Source: Streptomyces xinghaiensis S187 (GTDB lineage Bacteria; Actinomycetota; Actinomycetes; Streptomycetales; Streptomycetaceae). Taken from it: 64,000 nucleotides of DNA. The DNA is taken from NCBI RefSeq assembly GCF_000220705.2, contig NZ_CP023202.1, forward strand, positions 1,426,001-1,490,000, in the 5' to 3' direction. A program made the position numbers and the translations under genes. Below, piece by piece: positions 23,519-34,137 of the stretch; position 1 is the stretch's first letter, and each line of letters starts with the position of its first letter. The notes under the pieces are model-generated. The model saw only the letters and a list, made by a program, of their open reading frames with translations. It was not told the DNA's origin and ran no database searches.

Positions 23519-23653
23519 TCAGCAGACGGAGGCCGCCGGGCCGGTCGGGGCACCGGGGCCGCGTCGCGGCCGACGCGTCATCGTGAACGCGGTACAGACG
23601 GCGGCGGGAACAGCGCGGCCCTGGGTGGCCGGACCGCCGATACCCATACTCAT
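23519..23653 (-). CDS. erm leader peptide (44 aa)
   Basis: ATG 23653 follows GAGAGGTGG. The peptide starts MSMGIGGPATQGRAV and ends in PAASVC. The first residues MSMGI are the same as those I recall for the ermSF leader peptide. Its place, about 95 bases after a promoter and 176 bp before erm, is that of an attenuator leader whose translation stalls when a macrolide is bound. The length is greater than most erm leaders; the stall may occur early, leaving the rest as read-through. Confidence 0.7.
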   Translation of the reverse strand: MSMGIGGPATQGRAVPAAVCTAFTMTRRPRRGPGAPTGPAASVC

Positions 23654-23738
23654 GAGGACCACCTCTCGAGGCGTGCCGCCAGACGCCGAAGCGCGTGGAC
23701 GCGGGCACGGAAAGCCGCCGTTGTCTCCTGCACCGGGA

Positions 23739-23768
23739 ACGGTAGGCAGGGGCACGGCTCACCCACAA
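23739..23768 (-). promoter_or_regulatory. Promoter of the erm leader/erm/mgt unit
   Basis: On the minus strand TTGTGG (23768-23763) and TACCGT (23744-23739) are separated by 18 bp. Transcription would start near 23732, leaving about 80 bases of untranslated RNA before the leader peptide ATG at 23653. Confidence 0.5.
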
Positions 23769-23833
23769 CTTCTTTTCTCCGCTCCCGCTGCCCGGCGGAG
23801 CCGGTCCCTCCGGCAGGGCTGGGAGAATGCCTT

Positions 23834-23873
23834 CGCACGACCGCACGACCGCACGACCGCACGACCGCACGAC
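23834..23873. repeat. Five tandem copies of an 8-bp unit
   Basis: CGCACGAC is repeated five times without interruption between the divergent erm promoter and the kinase gene. A unit of 8 bp is not a multiple of three, so any reading frame across it shifts with copy number; this argues that the kinase starts downstream at 23932. Confidence 0.85.
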
Positions 23874-23931
23874 CGCGGACGGCACAGCACACGACGCACA
23901 ACGCACGACGACACCATCAGCGGAGGCCACA

Positions 23932-24840
23932 GTGCCGGAGGCAGCAGCGGGAACGGGAGCCGGAACGGCCGTGTTCAGCGAGCACCGGGCGCGGGAGGTG
24001 CTGGCGGCCGCCGGGCACCCCGGGGCGGCGGCCGACGCGCCACTGATCGCGTTCGGCGAGAACGCCGTCCTGGCGCTCGGCGACGACGGGCCGGTCGTCA
24101 AGATCGGCCGCAGCCCCGAACTGCTCGGCCGTGCCCGCCGCGAACTGGGCATCGCCCACTGGCTCGCCGAGCAGAACCTGCCCTCCGTGCGGCCCGCCGA
24201 GCCCGAGGCGCGACTCGTGGACGGGCACCCGGTGACGTACTGGTACCGGCTGCCGGCGGCCGTCCGGCCGGCCCGCGCCGCCGACCTCGCGGAGCTGCTG
24301 AAGATGGTGCACGCCCTGCCGGATCCCCCCTTCGCCCTGCCCCGCCGGGAACTGCTGAGCGGCGTCGAGCGCTGGCTGCGGCTCGCCGGTGACGCGATCG
24401 ACCCGGCCGACGCCGCCTATCTGCGGGAGCGCCGCGACCGGTTCGCGGAGACCGCGGCCGGGCTGGTGCCCCGGCTGGCACCCGGCCCGATCCACGGCGA
24501 CGCGCTCCCCCGCAATGTGCACATCGGCCCGGACGGCCCCGTGCTCGTCGATCTGGAGACCTTCTCCCACGATCTGCGCGAGCACGACCTGGTGGTGATG
24601 GCCCTCTCCCGGGACCGGTACGGCCTCCCGGCCGAGGAGTACACGGCCTTCACCCGCGGCTACGGCTGGGATGTGCGCGAGTGGGACGGCTGCGCCCTGC
24701 TGCGCGGCGCCCGGGAGACGGCCAGCTGCGCCTGGGTCGCCCAGAGCGCCCCGGGCAACCCGGCGGCGCTGGCGGAGTTCCGCCGCCGGGTTGCCTCACT
24801 GCGCGAGGGCGACTCCGAGGTCCGCTGGCACCCGTTCTGA
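23932..24840 (+). CDS. Aminoglycoside phosphotransferase-fold kinase (APH family)
   Basis: 302 aa from GTG 23932, which has GGAGG nine bases upstream; an earlier frame opening at 23827 runs through the 8-bp repeats and is unlikely. N-lobe with LIAFGENAVLALGDDGPVVKIG; catalytic loop IHGDALPRNVHI (Asp and Asn present) and metal-binding LVDLETF. These are the APH/choline-kinase motifs. The neighbouring erm and mgt genes make an antibiotic-modifying role attractive (aminoglycoside or macrolide 2'-phosphotransferase-like), but many APH-fold proteins phosphorylate other small molecules. It is divergent from the erm leader. Confidence 0.88.
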   Translation: MPEAAAGTGAGTAVFSEHRAREVLAAAGHPGAAADAPLIAFGENAVLALGDDGPVVKIGRSPELLGRARRELGIAHWLAEQNLPSVRPAEPEARLVDGHPVTYWYRLPAAVRPARAADLAELLKMVHALPDPPFALPRRELLSGVERWLRLAGDAIDPADAAYLRERRDRFAETAAGLVPRLAPGPIHGDALPRNVHIGPDGPVLVDLETFSHDLREHDLVVMALSRDRYGLPAEEYTAFTRGYGWDVREWDGCALLRGARETASCAWVAQSAPGNPAALAEFRRRVASLREGDSEVRWHPF

Positions 24841-24915
24841 CCGCGCCGGGCCGGCGGACACGCCGGACGCCGGCTTGCCCCTGCGGGCCGTCGGACCCTG
24901 CGGGGGCGGCTCCCA

Positions 24916-24938
24916 CCGCGCCGGACGGACCGGCGCGG
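24916..24938. terminator. Hairpin between convergent kinase and exonuclease genes
   Basis: CCGCGCCG (24916-24923) pairs with CGGCGCGG (24931-24938), an 8-bp stem and 7-base loop, 76 bp after the kinase stop and 91 bp before the exonuclease stop. Confidence 0.45.
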
Positions 24939-25028
24939 AGAACGGGGACCGTGGGGAACGGGGACCGTGAGGCCCGGAGGACCCAGGCACCGAGAGGGCC
25001 GGGCGTCCCCCCGCGACGGAGAATCGGG

Positions 25029-25799
25029 TCAGCCCCCCGCGCTCCCGGCCTCGGCGCCGCCTCCCGGCACCGGGCCGCCCACGCGCTCCCGCTGGGCGGG
25101 GATCAGCGGCCAGGCCCGCTCCACATGGGCCCGCGGATCGGACGTCCGGCGCAGATAGCGCTGGAAGGAGGCCGCCTGGTCCGCCGCCGCCCGTATCTGG
25201 AGGTCGTGGAGCGCCGCCGGTTCCAGTGAGCCGACCGAGGCGTGCCGCCGGCCGATGCACGCGGCGACACCGGCGGCCGCGAAGGCGTCCGCCCCGGCGT
25301 CGTGAGCCCCCGTCAGCGGGATGTCGTAGTGCTCGCAGAGCGCCTGCAGGGTCCGCTTCCCCTTGCGGTAGCGGTCCACGTGCTTGTCGAGGACGAGAGG
25401 GTCGATCACCGGGCCCGGTTCCCGGCCGAGCCGGTCCGCGAGCGGGGTGATGCCGTACCGCCGGCACTCCCGGTCCAGCAGGGAGAGGTCGTAGCGGGCG
25501 TTCATGACCGCCAACGGCCGCCCGGAGCGCAGCACTTCGGCGACGGCTGCCACGATCTCCGCCACGCCGGCGGCCGCCGGAAGACCGTCCCGCACGGCGC
25601 GCTCGGTGGTGATGCCGTGGATCGCGGCGGCCTCCCCGGGCACCGGGATGCCCGGGTCGAGCAGCCAGGTCCGTACGGCACCGGCCCGGCCGTCCGGCGT
25701 CAGCTCCGCGAGCGCGGCCGTCACGATGCGGTCCGTCTCGATGTCGGTGCCCGTCGTCTCCAGGTCGAACCCGATCAGCGCTTCCCGGTGCCACCCCAT
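25029..25799 (-). CDS. DEDDh 3'-5' exonuclease (DnaQ/RNase T-like)
   Basis: 256 aa, ATG after AAGGAGAG. Exo I IGFDLETTGTD (Asp and Glu near residue 12-14), Exo II AVMNARYDLSLLDREC, and Exo III LTGAHDAGADAFAAAGV with the histidine five residues before the last aspartate: the full DEDDh set of the DNA polymerase III epsilon/RNase T class. A free-standing exonuclease of this type acts in DNA or RNA 3'-end processing. It is followed upstream on the same strand by a conserved HEPN-domain protein. The C-terminal about 60 residues (QAASFQRYLRRTSDPR) are a streptomycete-specific tail. Confidence 0.93.
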   Translation of the reverse strand: MGWHREALIGFDLETTGTDIETDRIVTAALAELTPDGRAGAVRTWLLDPGIPVPGEAAAIHGITTERAVRDGLPAAAGVAEIVAAVAEVLRSGRPLAVMNARYDLSLLDRECRRYGITPLADRLGREPGPVIDPLVLDKHVDRYRKGKRTLQALCEHYDIPLTGAHDAGADAFAAAGVAACIGRRHASVGSLEPAALHDLQIRAAADQAASFQRYLRRTSDPRAHVERAWPLIPAQRERVGGPVPGGGAEAGSAGG

Positions 25800-25941
25800 G
25801 ACGGCTCTCCTTCTGTTGTGCGTCCCCCGATGTGCTCCACTCTCCCACCGGCCACTGACAGCGCGCCCGTTGGCGCCGGGAGCCGGACCGCCGGCCGCGG
25901 GCCGGCCGGGGACGCGGCCGCCGGCCCGGCCGGCCCGGAGT

Positions 25942-27180
25942 TCAGGACACCGGCCGGGAGTCGGCCCAGGCGCTCTCGAACTCCTCGCGGTAGGTGTCGA
26001 AAAGCCCCGCTTCCCGCTCCTTCCCGCCGTCCTCCCGCAGCGTCTGCCGCCGCCCGCCCCGCAGCACGAACACGGGTGCCTCCATGCCCCGCGCGCGGCG
26101 CAGATAGGGCTGCACCACCGCCAGGCCGTCCGAGCCGTCGCCGTTGACGAGGTAGGCGGTGAAGCGCGGGGTCTCGTCGAAGACGTTGATCTGGAAGGCC
26201 CCGGTGTCCCGCAGCCTCGCCCGCACCCGCCGCATGTGGAGGATGTTCATCTCGACGGAGCGGCTCAGCTCGTTCTTCTTCAGGCCGAGTTCGCGCTCGC
26301 GGCGGCGCACGGCGCTGCTGGCCGGGTTGAGGAAGAGCAGCCGGGTGCGGCACCCGGCCTCGGCGAGCCGGACGAGCCGCCGCCCGGAGTAGTTCTGCAC
26401 CAGCAGGTTGAGGCCGATGCCGATCCCGTCGAGCCGGCGGGCACCGCCGAAGAGGTCCTCGGCGGGCAGCTGCCGCTGGAGCCGGACCCGGTCCGGGTGG
26501 ACGCCGACGACGTCCGCGTAGCGGTCGCCGACCAGGTCCTCCACGGCGTCGACGGGCAGCCGGTCGGACGACGGGGCGCCGGCCCCGGTGCCGAGGATGC
26601 GGAGCAGCCGGGCGGAGGCCCGCTCGGCCTGCGCCAGGACGGCCTCGGACAGGGCCCGGTTGCGGGAGACGACGTTGCGCGCCACCTCCAGCTCGTCCAG
26701 GGCGAGTTCGAGGTCGCGGCGGTCGTCGAGATAGGGCTCGAAGCACGGCCAGTGCTGCACCATCAGCTCGCGCAGCTGCGGCAGGGTCAGGAAGCTGAGG
26801 ACGTTGTCGTCGGCCGGGTCGAGCAGATAGCCCTTCCGCCGGCTGACCTCGCGGACGGCGACGGCGCGCTGCACCCATTCGTGCCCGGCGGGCCCGGCGG
26901 CGGCCACCACCCACTCGTCGCCGTGCACCGGTTCGTAGATCGGCCGGAGGACCGCGGCGACGACCGCGCGCAGCCGCTGCTCGACGAGATTCAGCCATAT
27001 GTAGGCCCGTCCGGCCCGGCGGGCGCGTGTCCGCACCTCGTTCCAGGCGTCGGGGCCCCAGTCCAGCTCCGCACCGATCTCCATCGGCCGGGCCAGGGAC
27101 ACCGCGCCGGGAGGGACGTCCGTGGCGCCGCCGTCCTGACCACTGTCACCAGGTGGCAGCTCCAACCCGCCCGAGCTCAC
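25942..27180 (-). CDS. SAV2148-type HEPN-domain protein
   Basis: 412 aa from GTG 27180 (start SSGGLELPPGD, which I recall as the usual beginning of these proteins); a GTG at 27216 is the longer option. An N-terminal helical region (RTRARRAGRAYIWLNLVEQRLRAVVAAVL) and a later helix VARNVVSRNRALSEAVLAQAE with an RN pair make up the HEPN part; the C-terminal half (IGIGLNLLVQNYSG, CRTRLLFLNPASSAVRRRE) looks like a PLD-like or DUF5919-type sensor/effector fold. HEPN proteins are often RNases. It is strongly conserved among streptomycetes, function unknown. It is divergent from glgX. Confidence 0.85.
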   Translation of the reverse strand: MSSGGLELPPGDSGQDGGATDVPPGAVSLARPMEIGAELDWGPDAWNEVRTRARRAGRAYIWLNLVEQRLRAVVAAVLRPIYEPVHGDEWVVAAAGPAGHEWVQRAVAVREVSRRKGYLLDPADDNVLSFLTLPQLRELMVQHWPCFEPYLDDRRDLELALDELEVARNVVSRNRALSEAVLAQAERASARLLRILGTGAGAPSSDRLPVDAVEDLVGDRYADVVGVHPDRVRLQRQLPAEDLFGGARRLDGIGIGLNLLVQNYSGRRLVRLAEAGCRTRLLFLNPASSAVRRRERELGLKKNELSRSVEMNILHMRRVRARLRDTGAFQINVFDETPRFTAYLVNGDGSDGLAVVQPYLRRARGMEAPVFVLRGGRRQTLREDGGKEREAGLFDTYREEFESAWADSRPVS

Positions 27181-27539
27181 CTGTGCACCGCCTTCCGCCC
27201 CCGGGTCTTCGATCACCGGAGCCTACTGCGTGCGCGGGAGCCGGTGCACCCGGAACCCCGACGGGAACCGTGAGGGATCGATGACGGACCGCCACCCCCG
27301 GAGGACAACGGCGCGTCATTGCCCCCACTTGCCCAGCTGTCCTGGTTTTCCCCTGTAAAACAGCATAGGGAGCAGAAGGCCCCGGCCGGAGGACGAGGAG
27401 AAACCGTAGGAGGATGCTCCCTTTTCACGAGAGATCTGACGAAAGCGCCCCGGCGCGCCGCTGGTTGGGCGAGGATTCCTGTCCTGCCGGGGCCATCCCG
27501 TCCCGCGGAGCCCGGATCAGGAGTGGAAGAGTCGACATC
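27181..27539. other. Divergent control region of HEPN gene and glgX
   Basis: About 360 bp without a convincing gene. An AT-richer patch at 27340-27370 contains GTTTT (27345-27349) and AAAAC (27357-27361) as a small inverted repeat followed by CATAGG, a reasonable -10 for glgX. AGGAG at about 27520 may be the glgX ribosome-binding site. Confidence 0.4.
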
Positions 27540-29771
<2,232 letters not shown>

Positions 29772-29984
29772 CCCCTCCGGCTCCCCGGACCGCCGGGCCT
29801 CCGGCTCTCCGGTCACGCCCCCGGGGACCCCGCCGGACCCGGTCTCCCGGCCGCCCGCCGCCGCGGGAATTCCACGCCGCCGCCTCCCCTCACCCGGACG
29901 GCGCAACGGGCCGGGGTGGTCCGGAGTGGCCCGGATGCGCCGTTCAGCAGGCACGGGAGGCGTCCGTCCGGGTACATCCTTCCC

Positions 29985-32567
29985 ATGACCTCCGAGCCGC
30001 TCGCGCCGTCCCCGGAGCCGTCCGCCGCAGCGCGGAACGGCGGGAACGCCGCACCGGGCGCCATACCCGGCGCCGTTCCGACCGCGACCTACCGGCTGCA
30101 GATCCAGCCGGACTTCCCCTTCTCCGCGGCCGAGGCCGCGGTGCCCCACCTCGCCGCGCTCGGCGTCTCCCATCTGCATCTGTCGCCCGTGCTGGAGGCC
30201 GTGCCGGGCTCCGGTCACGGCTACGACGTGGTGGACCACTCCGCCGTGCGGGCCGAGCTGGGCGGCGAGGCGGGGCTGCGGCGGCTGGCGGCCACCGCGC
30301 GGGCCCACGGCCTGGGCATCGTCCTGGACATCGTGCCGAACCACATGGCCGTCCCCGTGCCGGAGCGGCTGAACCGGGCGCTGTGGAGCGTGCTGCGGGA
30401 CGGCCCCGGCTCACCGTACGCGCGCTGGTTCGACATCGACTGGGAGGCCGGGGCCGCGAACGCCCCCGGCGCGCACCGGGGGCGGATACTCCTGCCGGTC
30501 CTCGGCGGCCGGCTGGAGCGGGAACTGCGGCACTTCCGTCTCGGACGGGAGGACGAAGCGGGGGGCGGGGAGGACCACCGAACGGGCAGCGGGGCGGCTG
30601 CCGGGGAGGACGCCGGGTATGTGCTGCGCTACTTCGATCACGTGTTCCCCGTCCGGCCGGGTACGGAGCGGCTGCCGCTGCCCGAACTGGTGGCCGCCCA
30701 GTGGTACCGGCCGGCCTGGTGGCGGCTGGCCCGTACGGAGCTGAACTACCGGCGGTTCTTCACCATTTCGGGACTGATCGGGGTGCGGGTCCAGGACCCG
30801 GCCGTGTTCGACGCCACCCACGCGACGGTGCTGCGGCTGCTGCGCGACGGCGTCGTCCAGGGCCTGCGCGTCGACCACCCGGACGGGCTGGCCGATCCGG
30901 AGGGCTATCTGCGCCGGCTCCGGGACGCCGGGGGCGGCTGCTGGACCGTGGTGGAGAAGATCCTGACCGGCGAGGAGCGGCTGCCGGGGAGCTGGCCCGT
31001 CGCCGGCACCACCGGCTACGACGCGCTGCGCCGGGCCGACGGCCTGTTCACCGACCCCGCGGGCGCCCGCGAACTCGACTCTCTGCACCGGGAGTTCACC
31101 GGTGCCCCCGCCGACCGGGGCGGCGCGTGGGAGGCGACGGCCGCGCGGGCCGCGCGCGAGGTGGTGGAACACGACCTGGCCGCCGAGGTGTCGGCGCTGA
31201 CCCGTACGGCCGTCCGGATCTGCGGGACGGCGCCCGTACCGCCCGACCACGCCCCGTGGGCCCTGCGCACCGCGATCCGCGAACTCCTGCTGCGCGTCCC
31301 GGTCTACCGCCCCTACACCGCCCCGGGGAAGGCCGTGCCGGAGCGGGACGCGGCGATGCTGCGCGAGGCCGCCGAGGGGGCGCGTGCCGCCTTCGCCGTG
31401 CCGGAGGAGGCCGGCGCGGTGGACCTGGTGCGCGATCTGGTGCTCGGCACTGCCGGCGACTCCCCCGCCCACCGGGAGTTCTGTGCGCGCTTCGCCCAGA
31501 CCTCCTCCGCGCTGCGCGCCAAGTCGGTCGAGGACACCGCCTTCTACCGGTACACGCCGCTGCTGTCGGCCGCGGAGGTGGGCGGCGAGCCGGGCCGGCC
31601 GGGCGTCTCCCCGGAGGAGTTCCACGCCTTCTGCGCGCGGCTCCAGCGCGACTGGCCGGAGACGGGAACCGTGCTGTCCACGCACGACACCAAGCGCAGC
31701 GCGGACGTCCGGGCGCGCATCGCGCTGCTGTCGGAGTCGCCCCTGGAGTGGGCGGAGCTCGTGGAGCGGCTGACCAAGGAGACGGCGCGTGCGAGCGGCG
31801 CCGGGGTGCCGGACGCCCATCTGGCCTGGACCGCCTGGCAGACGGCTTTCGGGCTCGGCTACGGCCTGTCCGGGCCGCTGCCGGCGGAGCGGCTCGTCCC
31901 GGCCGTCCTGAAGGCCGCGCGGGAGGCGGGGCTGCGGACCACCTGGACCGAGCAGGACGCGGCCTACGAGGACGCCGTACGGGCGTTCACGGAGGCGGGC
32001 CCGTGCGGGCCGCCGCATCCGGCGGCCGTGGCCTTCGCCCGCGCGCTGGGCGCGCACGCCCGCGCGAACATCCTCGGCGCGGCTCTCGTCCATCTGACGA
32101 TGCCGGGGGTTCCCGACGTCTACCAGGGCACCGAACGGGAGTTCAGGGCCCTGGTCGACCCGGACAACCGGCCGCCGTTCCGGGCCCGCCCGGAGGAGCT
32201 CGCGGGGCTCGACGAGGGGCGGCCGCCGCGGAGCCTGTCGGAGGAGAAGCTGCGGCTCACCGCGGCCGCCCTCCGGCTGCGCCGCGAGCACCCGGACTGG
32301 TTCGGCCGCGCGGGCTCGTACCGGCCGCTCGCGGCGGAGGGTCCCGCGGCGGAGCACTGTGTGGCCTTCGGCCGCTCCGGCCGGGCGGTCACGGTCGTCA
32401 CCCGGCTCTCCCGGCTGCTGGACCGCTCCGGCGGCTGGCGGGACACCGCGCTGCGGCTGCCCCCGGGACGCTGGCGGGACCGGCTGACCGGGGCGGAGGC
32501 GGAGGGCTCGCCGGCCCTGGCCGAGCTGCTGGAACGGTGGCCGGTGGCCCTGCTCGTCCGCGTCTGA
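29985..32567 (+). CDS. treY: Malto-oligosyltrehalose synthase
   Basis: 860 aa from ATG 29985. It turns the reducing-end alpha-1,4 linkage of maltodextrins into the alpha,alpha-1,1 linkage of trehalose. GH13 family 26 features are visible: TATYRLQIQPDFPF at the start, region I DIVPNHMAV, region II GLRVDHPDGLADPEGYL, region III WTVVEKILTGEERLP and region IV STHDTKRSADVRAR, plus VPDVYQGTE near the end. An N-terminal Ala/Pro-rich stretch of about 35 residues precedes the core. Its product is cleaved by TreZ, encoded 7 kb further on. Confidence 0.96.
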   Translation: MTSEPLAPSPEPSAAARNGGNAAPGAIPGAVPTATYRLQIQPDFPFSAAEAAVPHLAALGVSHLHLSPVLEAVPGSGHGYDVVDHSAVRAELGGEAGLRRLAATARAHGLGIVLDIVPNHMAVPVPERLNRALWSVLRDGPGSPYARWFDIDWEAGAANAPGAHRGRILLPVLGGRLERELRHFRLGREDEAGGGEDHRTGSGAAAGEDAGYVLRYFDHVFPVRPGTERLPLPELVAAQWYRPAWWRLARTELNYRRFFTISGLIGVRVQDPAVFDATHATVLRLLRDGVVQGLRVDHPDGLADPEGYLRRLRDAGGGCWTVVEKILTGEERLPGSWPVAGTTGYDALRRADGLFTDPAGARELDSLHREFTGAPADRGGAWEATAARAAREVVEHDLAAEVSALTRTAVRICGTAPVPPDHAPWALRTAIRELLLRVPVYRPYTAPGKAVPERDAAMLREAAEGARAAFAVPEEAGAVDLVRDLVLGTAGDSPAHREFCARFAQTSSALRAKSVEDTAFYRYTPLLSAAEVGGEPGRPGVSPEEFHAFCARLQRDWPETGTVLSTHDTKRSADVRARIALLSESPLEWAELVERLTKETARASGAGVPDAHLAWTAWQTAFGLGYGLSGPLPAERLVPAVLKAAREAGLRTTWTEQDAAYEDAVRAFTEAGPCGPPHPAAVAFARALGAHARANILGAALVHLTMPGVPDVYQGTEREFRALVDPDNRPPFRARPEELAGLDEGRPPRSLSEEKLRLTAAALRLRREHPDWFGRAGSYRPLAAEGPAAEHCVAFGRSGRAVTVVTRLSRLLDRSGGWRDTALRLPPGRWRDRLTGAEAEGSPALAELLERWPVALLVRV

Positions 32568-32585
32568 GGGGACGGCCGGCGCCCC

Positions 32586-33155
32586 TCAGCGGGAGGCGAG
32601 GCGGAAGCTCAGGCGGCCGAAGCTGACCTGGTCGCCGGGGTGCACGACGGCCGTGTCCGTCACCCGGCGGCCGTTGACGCAGGTGCCGTTGGCGGAGCCC
32701 AGGTCGCGCAGGATCCAGATCCCGCCGTGCGACACCAGTTCGGCGTGGAAGCGGGAGACGGTCTCGTCGCCGAGCCGCAGTCCGTTGGTCGGTTCCCGGC
32801 CGATCCGCAGCGGGCGGGGGCCCGGCTCCGGGAGCAGCAGCCGGGGCAGGCGCTCGGTCTGCCAGGCCCGGCGCAGCCGCACGGTGAAGGAGGAGACGGC
32901 CGCCACCGAGCCGAACACCGCCCGGGACCACCGGCTTTCGTCGGGAAGGTCCGCGGTGAGGGCGCGCAGGTCGTCCCGGGCGCGGGCCGCGAGGGCGAGT
33001 TCCATGCGGCGCAGGAAGGTGTCCTGGGACAGCCGGCCCTCGGCGGCGCCTTCCCGGAGCCGGCTGATCGCGCGGTCCCGGTCGGCGTCCGACACCCGGG
33101 CGGGACCGCGCGGGGCAGGGCCCGGCCAGGGCCGGAGCTCGTGGGACGACGTCAC
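32586..33155 (-). CDS. DUF1707 and FHA domain protein
   Basis: 189 aa. Residues about 20-75 (RVSDADRDRAISRLREGAAEGRLSQDTFLRRMELALAARARDDLRAL) are the DUF1707 helical domain; residues about 110-188 are an FHA domain with IGREPTNGLRLGDETVSRFHAEL and DLGSANGTCVNGRRV, which binds phosphothreonine peptides. Such DUF1707-FHA proteins are common in streptomycetes and probably read Ser/Thr kinase output; no kinase is encoded nearby. It converges with treY at 18 bp. Confidence 0.92.
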   Translation of the reverse strand: MTSSHELRPWPGPAPRGPARVSDADRDRAISRLREGAAEGRLSQDTFLRRMELALAARARDDLRALTADLPDESRWSRAVFGSVAAVSSFTVRLRRAWQTERLPRLLLPEPGPRPLRIGREPTNGLRLGDETVSRFHAELVSHGGIWILRDLGSANGTCVNGRRVTDTAVVHPGDQVSFGRLSFRLASR

Positions 33156-33247
33156 GGGACCGATTCTCCGATCACGCGCCCTGACATGTCCAGTGCGCTG
33201 TGTACCAGGACCGTACCGGGACCGCGCCGGCCGGCCGCGGAAAGCAG

Positions 33248-33859
33248 TCAGTCCCGGTCCGGGGCGGCGATGCCGTGGAAGGCCAGGGAGAGGAGCAGCC
33301 GCACCTGGGCGGGGGCGTCCTCGCAGCGCCGCTCCGCCCAGTCGCGCAGGGCGGCCTCGTAGGCCCGTCCCACATGGGCGGCGAGGAGCGGGGCGGGCAC
33401 GTCGGCGCGGAGCACGCCCGCGCCGGCCGCCTCGGTGAGCATGCTCTCCACCGTGTCGAGCACCGGTGGCCGCGCGCCCTCGCCGAGCAGCGCGGCGTGG
33501 CGGATGGGCAGGGTGTAGACGAAGCGGGCCAGCACCTCGTCCCCGAGCATCCGTTCCGCCGTCGCGACGAGCAGGTCCTCCACGCGCTCCAGCGTGCGTT
33601 CGGGGCCGCCCGGCGGGGCGGGGACGGGCTCGCGGCCGAGGAGCCGGGCGAACAACTCGGCGAGGATCTCCTCGCGCTCGGAGAAGTACTTGTAGAAGGT
33701 GGCCCGGGAGATGCCCGCCTCGGTGGCGATGTCCTCGACCCTGACCCCGATGTATCCGCGCTCGGAGAACAGCCGCAGCGCCGTCTCCACCACCTGGTCC
33801 CGGGCCTTCTCCCGCCGCTCGGCCCTGGGGCTGCCGAATCCGGGTGGCCGTACGGTCAT
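33248..33859 (-). CDS. TetR-family transcriptional repressor
   Basis: 203 aa, ATG 33859 preceded by AGGAGGAACG. The N-terminal HTH (VVETALRLFSERGYIGVRVEDIATEAGISRATFYKYFSEREEIL) is typical TetR; the rest is a helical ligand-binding and dimer domain. It is divergent from the MMPL transporter across 278 bp holding a 16-bp palindrome, so it almost certainly controls the transporter and itself. The ligand is unknown, presumably a lipophilic compound exported by the pump. Confidence 0.94.
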   Translation of the reverse strand: MTVRPPGFGSPRAERREKARDQVVETALRLFSERGYIGVRVEDIATEAGISRATFYKYFSEREEILAELFARLLGREPVPAPPGGPERTLERVEDLLVATAERMLGDEVLARFVYTLPIRHAALLGEGARPPVLDTVESMLTEAAGAGVLRADVPAPLLAAHVGRAYEAALRDWAERRCEDAPAQVRLLLSLAFHGIAAPDRD

Positions 33860-34044
33860 CGTTCCTCCTGTTGCGCCGGTCGCGCCGCCGGGGCGGGTGC
33901 GGTCGGTGGCCCGTGCCGGTCGTGCTCGCCCCCGATCTTCCTCGGCGGCCCGCTCCTTCCGCAACGCCGGTCCCGCGGGCCCGTGCCGCGCCCCGCCCCC
34001 GCCCGTCTCCCGCCGCTCACCTAAGACGCATGTTTGGCACCTGC

Positions 34045-34060
34045 GTAGACATGTGTCTAC
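34045..34060. promoter_or_regulatory. TetR operator between regulator and MMPL transporter
   Basis: GTAGACATGTGTCTAC consists of perfect 7-bp arms around a 2-bp centre, the usual form of a TetR-family site. It lies 77 bp before the transporter start in an AT-richer patch likely to contain both promoters. Confidence 0.75.
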
Positions 34061-34137
34061 TCTTGCGTCAAGGCATGTGTCGCGGAGTGGGTCCGAGGTG
34101 AGCCCGGAGTGGGCCCGGCCCCCGCGCGCCCCGACCC

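Noticed and set aside
23827..23931. Longer N-terminus for the APH-fold kinase from ATG 23827
   Set aside because: It would run through five 8-bp repeats and has no ribosome-binding site; GTG 23932 has GGAGG at the right distance.
34025..34069. GACGCA and TGCGTC around the TetR palindrome as an outer inverted repeat
   Set aside because: Their midpoint differs from that of the inner palindrome by about 5 bp, so they do not form one symmetric site.
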